From contig NZ_CP013106.1 of NCBI RefSeq assembly GCF_001431725.1, forward strand, positions 4,340,001 to 4,404,000: DNA of 64,000 bases, given 5' to 3'. How positions within the stretch are numbered: position 1 is the first letter of the stretch; every line of letters starts with the position of its first letter. Of this stretch, positions 59,391 through 64,000 are shown piece by piece. The stretch comes from Halomonas huangheensis. GTDB lineage: Bacteria > Pseudomonadota > Gammaproteobacteria > Pseudomonadales > Halomonadaceae. Made by a program: the position numbers and the translations under genes. The notes beneath the pieces were generated by a model. The model saw only the letters and a list, made by a program, of their open reading frames with translations. It was not told the origin of the DNA and did no database searches.

Positions 59391-59984
59391 ATGTCCGAGC
59401 GTATTGCCACGGTCAGCCGTGACACCAGCGAGACCCAGATCACTGTGACCCTGAATCTCGACGGTCAGGGTCACCTCAACGGTGAAACTGGCGTCCCTTT
59501 CTTCGATCATATGCTCGATCAGGTCGCTCGCCACGGTATGATCGACCTTGATCTCAAGGTCAATGGCGACCTACACATCGACGATCACCACACCGTCGAG
59601 GACCTGGGCATCACCCTCGGTCAGGCCTTCGACAAGGCCATCGGCGACAAGCGCGGCATCGTGCGTTACGGTCATGCCTATGTGCCGCTCGACGAGGCGC
59701 TGTCACGTGTGGTGCTCGATTTTTCAGGACGCCCGGGGCTATCGATGAACGTCGAGTTCACTCGTGCCACCATTGGTCGTTTTGACACTCAATTGTTCTG
59801 GGAATTCTTCCAGGGGTTCGTCAATCACGCTCGCGTGACACTACACATCGACAACCTCAAGGGGTTCAATGCCCACCATCAGGCCGAAACCATCTTCAAG
59901 GCGTTTGGTCGCGCCCTGCGTATGGCTGCCGCTGAAGACCCCCGCATGGCCGGCAAGATGCCCTCTACCAAGGGTAGCCTCTAG
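59391..59984 (+). CDS. hisB: Imidazoleglycerol-phosphate dehydratase HisB
   Basis: This 197-residue enzyme catalyses the sixth step of histidine synthesis. It has [38 protein letters not shown] and the C-terminal [20 protein letters not shown], with the metal-binding His clusters. It is the monofunctional type. AGGAGA precedes the ATG at 59391. Confidence 0.97.
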   Translation: MSERIATVSRDTSETQITVTLNLDGQGHLNGETGVPFFDHMLDQVARHGMIDLDLKVNGDLHIDDHHTVEDLGITLGQAFDKAIGDKRGIVRYGHAYVPLDEALSRVVLDFSGRPGLSMNVEFTRATIGRFDTQLFWEFFQGFVNHARVTLHIDNLKGFNAHHQAETIFKAFGRALRMAAAEDPRMAGKMPSTKGSL

Positions 59985-60067
59985 TATCGCAACCAGGTAT
60001 ATGCCATGAGTGGACATTTCCCCGCAGCAAAGCGCCAACAACGCTGCCCGAGTAGAAGGAGCATTCC

Positions 60068-60706
60068 ATGACCATCGCCGTCATCGACTACGGGATGGGC
60101 AATCTGCATTCCGTCGCCAAGGCCCTTGAGCACGTGACTCATGAGAACGTCATGATCACGCGAGACGCCCGCTCGATCCAGGGAGCCACACGCCTGGTCC
60201 TGCCCGGCCAGGGTGCCATGCGCGATTGCATGGGAGAATTGGAGCGCACCGAGCTGACCGGTCTGGTACTCGAGCTGCTCAAGGAACAGTCCAAACCGCT
60301 GCTGGGCATCTGCGTCGGTCAACAGATGCTGATGGATCGCAGCGATGAAAATGGAGGCATTGACTGCCTCGGCTTTCTCGCTGGCCAGGTCAAGCGCTTC
60401 CCTGCCGACATGCTCGATGGCGATGCTCGCCTGAAGGTGCCGCATATGGGTTGGAACCTTGTGCGTCAGCCGCAATCACACCCCTTATGGGATGGAATTG
60501 ACCAGGATGAGCACTTCTATTTCGTGCACAGCTACTATGTGGCCGCCGAGCACCAGGCCAATGTTTTCGGCACGACCGACTACGGCAGTATCACGGCTCA
60601 TGTAGCCACCGGCAGTGACGCCACCTTTGCCGTGCAGTTCCATCCGGAAAAGAGCTCACGCGCGGGCTTGCGTCTGCTCGAGAATTTCGTGCACTGGACA
60701 CCCTGA
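60068..60706 (+). CDS. hisH: Imidazole glycerol phosphate synthase subunit HisH
   Basis: This 212-residue glutaminase subunit has the nucleophile Cys in [15 protein letters not shown], and the His and Glu in [20 protein letters not shown]. It delivers ammonia to HisF. It is 83 nt after hisB. Confidence 0.97.
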   Translation: MTIAVIDYGMGNLHSVAKALEHVTHENVMITRDARSIQGATRLVLPGQGAMRDCMGELERTELTGLVLELLKEQSKPLLGICVGQQMLMDRSDENGGIDCLGFLAGQVKRFPADMLDGDARLKVPHMGWNLVRQPQSHPLWDGIDQDEHFYFVHSYYVAAEHQANVFGTTDYGSITAHVATGSDATFAVQFHPEKSSRAGLRLLENFVHWTP

Positions 60707-60801
60707 ACGTCCAGGCACCGCCGCCACGCAAGCTACACGACTATTATCATAATCAGGGCGCTGTTGATGCAAAGCAGGCCTATGGGTCCCGAGGACACAA
60801 C

Positions 60802-61545
60802 ATGCTGGTAATCCCCGCCATCGATCTCAAGGACGGCAAGTGCGTCCGTCTCAAGCAAGGCCGCATGGAAGACGCCACCACCTACGGTGATGACCCCGTT
60901 GCCATGGCGGCACGCTGGGTTGAGGCCGGTGCACGCCGCCTGCATCTGGTTGACCTCAACGGCGCTTTCGAAGGCCGCCCGGTCAACGGAGAGGCGGTCA
61001 CCGCCATCGCCCGCCAATATCCAGACCTGCCGATCCAGATTGGCGGCGGCATTCGCAACGCCGAAACCATCGAACACTACCTCGCAGCAGGGGTTTCACA
61101 CGTCATCATCGGCACCAAGGCGGTCAAGGAACCCCAGTTCGTCACCGAGATGTGCCGTGCATTTCCCGGTCATGTGATCGTCGGCCTCGATGCCCACTCC
61201 GGTCGCGTGGCCACCGATGGCTGGGCTGAGGTCTCCGAGGTACTGGCCGTGGATCTGGCCAGGCGCTTTGCCGATGACGGCGTTTCCAGCATCGTCTACA
61301 CCGATATCGCCCGCGACGGCATGATGAACGGCGTCAATGTCGAAGCCACTGCTGAACTGGCTCGCGAGGGAGGGTTACCGGTCATTGCCTCCGGCGGTGT
61401 GACCAACCTCGACGATTTGCGGGCATTGATCGCCGCTGGCGAACCCGGCATTCTCGGCGCCATCACTGGTCGCGCCATCTATGAAGGCAGTCTGGACGTG
61501 GCCGAGGGCCAGCGTCTGTGTGACGAGCTGACCCAGCAGTCGTAA
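60802..61545 (+). CDS. hisA: Phosphoribosylformimino-AICAR ribotide isomerase HisA
   Basis: This 247-residue TIM barrel starts [18 protein letters not shown], with the catalytic Asp-8-equivalent in AIDLKDG and Asp in [14 protein letters not shown]. The phosphate sites [10 protein letters not shown] and [12 protein letters not shown] are present. Confidence 0.97.
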   Translation: MLVIPAIDLKDGKCVRLKQGRMEDATTYGDDPVAMAARWVEAGARRLHLVDLNGAFEGRPVNGEAVTAIARQYPDLPIQIGGGIRNAETIEHYLAAGVSHVIIGTKAVKEPQFVTEMCRAFPGHVIVGLDAHSGRVATDGWAEVSEVLAVDLARRFADDGVSSIVYTDIARDGMMNGVNVEATAELAREGGLPVIASGGVTNLDDLRALIAAGEPGILGAITGRAIYEGSLDVAEGQRLCDELTQQS

Positions 61546-61558
61546 CCCGAGGGATACC

Positions 61559-62332
61559 ATGGCACTTTCCAAGCGCATCATCCCCTGTCTCGATGTCGAC
61601 GCCGGTCGTGTCGTCAAGGGTGTCAACTTTGTCGGCATCCGCGACGCCGGTGATCCGGTCGAGATCGCCCAGCGCTACAACCAGCAGGGCGCCGACGAGA
61701 TCACCTTTCTCGATATCACCGCCAGTCACGAGGGCCGCGATACCACGGTAGAGATGGTCGAGCGTATTGCCGGTGAAGTCTTTATCCCACTAACCGTGGG
61801 TGGCGGTATCCGTACCTGTGACGATATTCGCACCATGCTCAATGCCGGTGCTGACAAGGTATCGATCAATACTGCAGCGGTGACCAACCCGGAGTTCGTG
61901 CGCGAAGCCGCCGAGCGCTTCGGCAGTCAGTGCATCGTGGTAGCCATTGATGCCAAGCGAGTCAGTGCTGACGATGAGGCGCCACGCTGGGAAATATTCA
62001 CCCATGGCGGACGCCGCCCCACAGGGCTGGATGCCGTAGAGTGGGCGCGCAAGATGGTTGACTATGGTGCCGGCGAATTGCTGCTGACCAGCATGGACCG
62101 TGACGGCACCAAGGCCGGATTCGACCTCGGCGTGACTCGAGCCATCAGTGATGCGGTCAGCGTGCCAGTCATCGCATCAGGCGGTGTCGGCAACCTCGAT
62201 CACCTGGTGGAAGGGGTGACCGAAGGCCACGCCGATGCGGTCCTTGCCGCCAGTATCTTCCACTTCGCCGAGTACACGATTCCCGAGGCCAAACGATATA
62301 TGGCAGAACGCGGAATCGAAATGCGCCTGTGA
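61559..62332 (+). CDS. hisF: Imidazole glycerol phosphate synthase subunit HisF
   Basis: This 257-residue TIM barrel starts [20 protein letters not shown] with catalytic Asp in PCLDV and in [14 protein letters not shown]. It forms the synthase with HisH. It is 13 nt after hisA. Confidence 0.97.
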   Translation: MALSKRIIPCLDVDAGRVVKGVNFVGIRDAGDPVEIAQRYNQQGADEITFLDITASHEGRDTTVEMVERIAGEVFIPLTVGGGIRTCDDIRTMLNAGADKVSINTAAVTNPEFVREAAERFGSQCIVVAIDAKRVSADDEAPRWEIFTHGGRRPTGLDAVEWARKMVDYGAGELLLTSMDRDGTKAGFDLGVTRAISDAVSVPVIASGGVGNLDHLVEGVTEGHADAVLAASIFHFAEYTIPEAKRYMAERGIEMRL

Positions 62333-62358
62333 AGAGTCATCAGCCAATCAGGGAATTC

Positions 62359-62865
62359 ATGCAGTCACCATGGAAGGCATCGGCCAGCATCCTCATGGCA
62401 TTGGCGCTGGCTCCTGCCAGCGCCAATGCGTCATCATCGTGGCCACCCTCGACGGAGCTGGATCATGTGTTGGTACAGACCAGCCTCTATACCCGTCACT
62501 ATGAGCCAGACCCGGAGCACAACAACCACCAGAGCCTGGTCAGCGTGGAGCTGCATAATCCCCAGCGCTGGCTCACGGGAGCCGGATGGTTCAAGAACTC
62601 CTATGACCAGCCCACCTGGTACTGGTATGCCGGTCGCGAGTTTCCCTTGTGGCGACCCACCGAGAACACTCTGGTACGCGGCAAGCTGACTGGCGGTCTG
62701 TTACGCGGTTACAAGGATGAGTATCGCGACAAGATCCCCTTCAACCACTCCGGTATCGCCCCCGCGATACTGCCCAGCATCGGCGTACAATGGGGCCGCA
62801 TGGAGTCGGACTTGATCCTGTTTGGCTCCGCAGGCCTGATGGTCACTGGCGGTATGAGCTTCTAA
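62359..62865 (+). CDS. PagP-like outer-membrane protein
   Basis: This 168-residue exported protein has a signal peptide (KASASILMALALAPASANA) and a beta-barrel-like mature part: LVQTSLYTRHYEPDPEHNNH, then WFKNSYDQPTWYWYAGREFP and a C-terminal GLMVTGGMSF ending in Phe, as in outer-membrane proteins. The pattern resembles small lipid A-modifying PagP-type barrels. AGGGAATTC precedes the ATG; a GTG at 62329 overlapping hisF is less likely. Confidence 0.7.
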   Translation: MQSPWKASASILMALALAPASANASSSWPPSTELDHVLVQTSLYTRHYEPDPEHNNHQSLVSVELHNPQRWLTGAGWFKNSYDQPTWYWYAGREFPLWRPTENTLVRGKLTGGLLRGYKDEYRDKIPFNHSGIAPAILPSIGVQWGRMESDLILFGSAGLMVTGGMSF

Positions 62866-62877
62866 GCTGGGACAGAA

Positions 62878-63462
62878 TCAATCCAGAGTTAACCCAAGAT
62901 TGCTGATGCCCCCGTTGCGCCCCAATTTGCGCAATGCCTTGATGTCCTCACGCTGGAAGTCGCCTTCGACGCCTTCCAGCACCGCATCCTGGAAGTCATT
63001 CTCGTCCTCCATCAGCGGATGTTGCTTGACCATTCTTGCCAGTGTCTCGCCATCTTCTTCACCCTCGGTAAGCTCGATGAAGGCACGCACCGCGGCTCTT
63101 GATACCCGGCTGACCTCAAGCACCGCGTCCGGAGCCTCGCCACGCAAGGTATCGAGGATCGCTGATATTGCCACCACTGCATCTGTCGCACGGCGTGCGC
63201 CAAAGCTATCGTCTTCCGCCGGAGGCTCCATCTCGGCAAGCTTCTCCACCTGACGCTCGAAATCGATCTTCGCCCCCTTGACCAGCAACTGCTCCCACAC
63301 CAGGTCGAGAATGGCGCGTATTCCGCCAGGGTCACCCTGGCCGGTGGTATCGTTGTACAGTGCGTAGTTGGGCAGCATGCGTTCCGTCAGCGCCGCCATG
63401 AAGGCCTGCTGGCGGGACAGTGACAACGCTTGCAGGCGTTCGTGAAATCCACGCTTGGTCAT
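62878..63462 (-). CDS. DUF416 family protein (YjaG-like)
   Basis: This 194-residue protein has RLQALSLSRQQAFMAALTER then MLPNYALYNDTTGQGDPGGI and a C-terminal helical region (FQREDIKALRKLGRNGGISN). These are DUF416 signatures. The role of the family is unknown. The ATG at 63462 matches family starts. Confidence 0.9.
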   Translation of the reverse strand: MTKRGFHERLQALSLSRQQAFMAALTERMLPNYALYNDTTGQGDPGGIRAILDLVWEQLLVKGAKIDFERQVEKLAEMEPPAEDDSFGARRATDAVVAISAILDTLRGEAPDAVLEVSRVSRAAVRAFIELTEGEEDGETLARMVKQHPLMEDENDFQDAVLEGVEGDFQREDIKALRKLGRNGGISNLGLTLD

Positions 63463-63541
63463 GACAGTACCTGTTTTATGGAAAAGCCTGTTTTCGAAGA
63501 AGTCTGTGCCTGGGAAAACCTGTCCTCGCAAACGGCAGCCC

Positions 63542-63835
63542 TCAGGGCCAGAAACGTTCTGCGGCGATGCGTCCGCGCTGATCGAAGACAACGCCCTCAT
63601 CCATCAGCAGCCGGCGCTGTTCATCGGCACCACCGTGGTCGGCGAGTTTTCGCGACGCGGTAACGACGCGAAACCAGGGTAACTCATGGCCATCCGGCAG
63701 CTCGCGCAGGGCTCTGGCCACCATTCTGGCACTCGCACCATCGGTCATCCGGGCGATACGGCCATAGCTGGTGACCCGTCCCTGCGGTATCGCCGCGATG
63801 ATGGTCAGGATCTGTTCTCGGACAAGAGAATTCAT
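63542..63835 (-). CDS. MGMT-like alkyltransferase-like protein (ATL)
   Basis: This 97-residue protein has the C-terminal domain of O6-alkylguanine-DNA alkyltransferases: VTSYGRIARMTDGASARMVA and LPWFRVVTASRKLADHGGAD. The active-site PCHRV is replaced by PWFRV, so the alkyl-accepting Cys is missing, as in ATL proteins that flag lesions for nucleotide excision repair. The ATG at 63835 with AAAGG upstream is preferred. Confidence 0.9.
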   Translation of the reverse strand: MNSLVREQILTIIAAIPQGRVTSYGRIARMTDGASARMVARALRELPDGHELPWFRVVTASRKLADHGGADEQRRLLMDEGVVFDQRGRIAAERFWP

Positions 63836-63908
63836 GTAACCTTTCGCTATTGCAGCATTTTCACTCGGGCCGGCCTGGATGCCGCCTGACATGACACGCG
63901 AGGCCCAT

Positions 63909-64000
63909 ATGCATATTCACATGCTTCAGCATCAACCTCATCAGGGCCCTGCACGCATCGCCGACTGGCTGACCAGCATGGGTCACAGCTACACCATCTT
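63909..64000 (+). CDS. Glutamine amidotransferase class I-like, N-terminus only
   Basis: ATG at 63909 opens a frame running off the right edge: MHIHMLQHQPHQGPARIADW then LTSMGHSYTIF. The LQHxPxxGPxxIADW start is that of GMP-synthase-like glutamine amidotransferases. Only 30 codons are seen, so catalytic residues cannot be checked. Confidence 0.65.
   Translation, partial: MHIHMLQHQPHQGPARIADWLTSMGHSYTI

Overview
The window is about 85% an integrative and conjugative element (ICE) of the PFGI-1/ICEclc/SPI-7 class (G-type mating apparatus), followed by a stretch of host chromosome. The host looks like a GC-rich gammaproteobacterium. The order asmA, mutY, yggX, tRNA-Phe/Gln/Thr and the hisBHAF block would suit a Halomonas-like organism, but that is a judgement from gene content and protein sequence, not from a search. 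The ICE runs from the left window edge to about 54.5 kb, where it meets the 3' end of a tRNA-Thr gene, the probable attachment site. The integrase, relaxase and the other end of the ICE lie outside the window.

Layout, read right to left because almost all ICE genes are on the minus strand. (1) 54362-45780: ten overlapping genes for partition, replication and control: parA, dnaB, an HD phosphohydrolase, a short coiled coil, a HicA-like protein, DUF2786, an unknown, parB, DUF2857 and an STY4528-type replication protein. ParB plus DUF2857 corresponds to the BisD/BisC activator pair of ICEclc. (2) 45684-44227: TIGR03761 and DUF3158, separated by five tandem hairpin units of about 39 bp. (3) 44111-42048: ssb, a PH-domain membrane protein, a lipoprotein and a TraR/DksA-type zinc finger. 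(4) 41938-37890: topB, a structured leader, DUF3577 (STY4534) and small ORFs. (5) 37713-32583: plus- and minus-strand cargo (two LysR regulators, a quinone-oxidoreductase-like dehydrogenase, an isochorismatase-fold hydrolase, a glutathione S-transferase and a broken LysR gene) with no link to conjugation. (6) 32335-23569: pilL-like lipoprotein, two coiled-coil envelope proteins, TIGR03759, lytic transglycosylase, TIGR03765, a PcfJ-like protein, the coupling protein TraD and TIGR03747. (7) 23404-12274: core mating-pore operon from RAQPRD to the VirB4-like ATPase, then membrane, DUF2726, unknown, DsbC-like and unknown genes. (8) 12180-10015: AT-rich cargo, a large membrane protein and a frameshifted tyrosine-recombinase tail. 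(9) 9945-5225: TIGR03757, TIGR03756 (TraU-like), TIGR03755, a small membrane protein and TraG. (10) 5182-1: more cargo (Rpn nuclease, SHOCT-domain protein, DUF4238 protein) and two small genes under hairpin leaders.

Right of the tRNA cluster is ordinary chromosome: yggX, mutY, asmA, a GNAT acetyltransferase, hisB-hisH-hisA-hisF, a PagP-like outer-membrane protein, a DUF416 protein, an alkyltransferase-like protein and the start of a glutamine amidotransferase.

The most interesting signals are non-coding. (a) A roughly 97-nt structured RNA occurs twice with compensatory changes. (b) A TTTAAC(G/A)TT box lies 64-72 nt before the first start codon of six ICE operons. (c) A tandem array of possible pseudoknots sits beside the ssb/topB region. 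(d) An iteron-like set of GGAAACTG dyads inside the STY4528 gene is read in three different codon frames, so it is probably selected as DNA.
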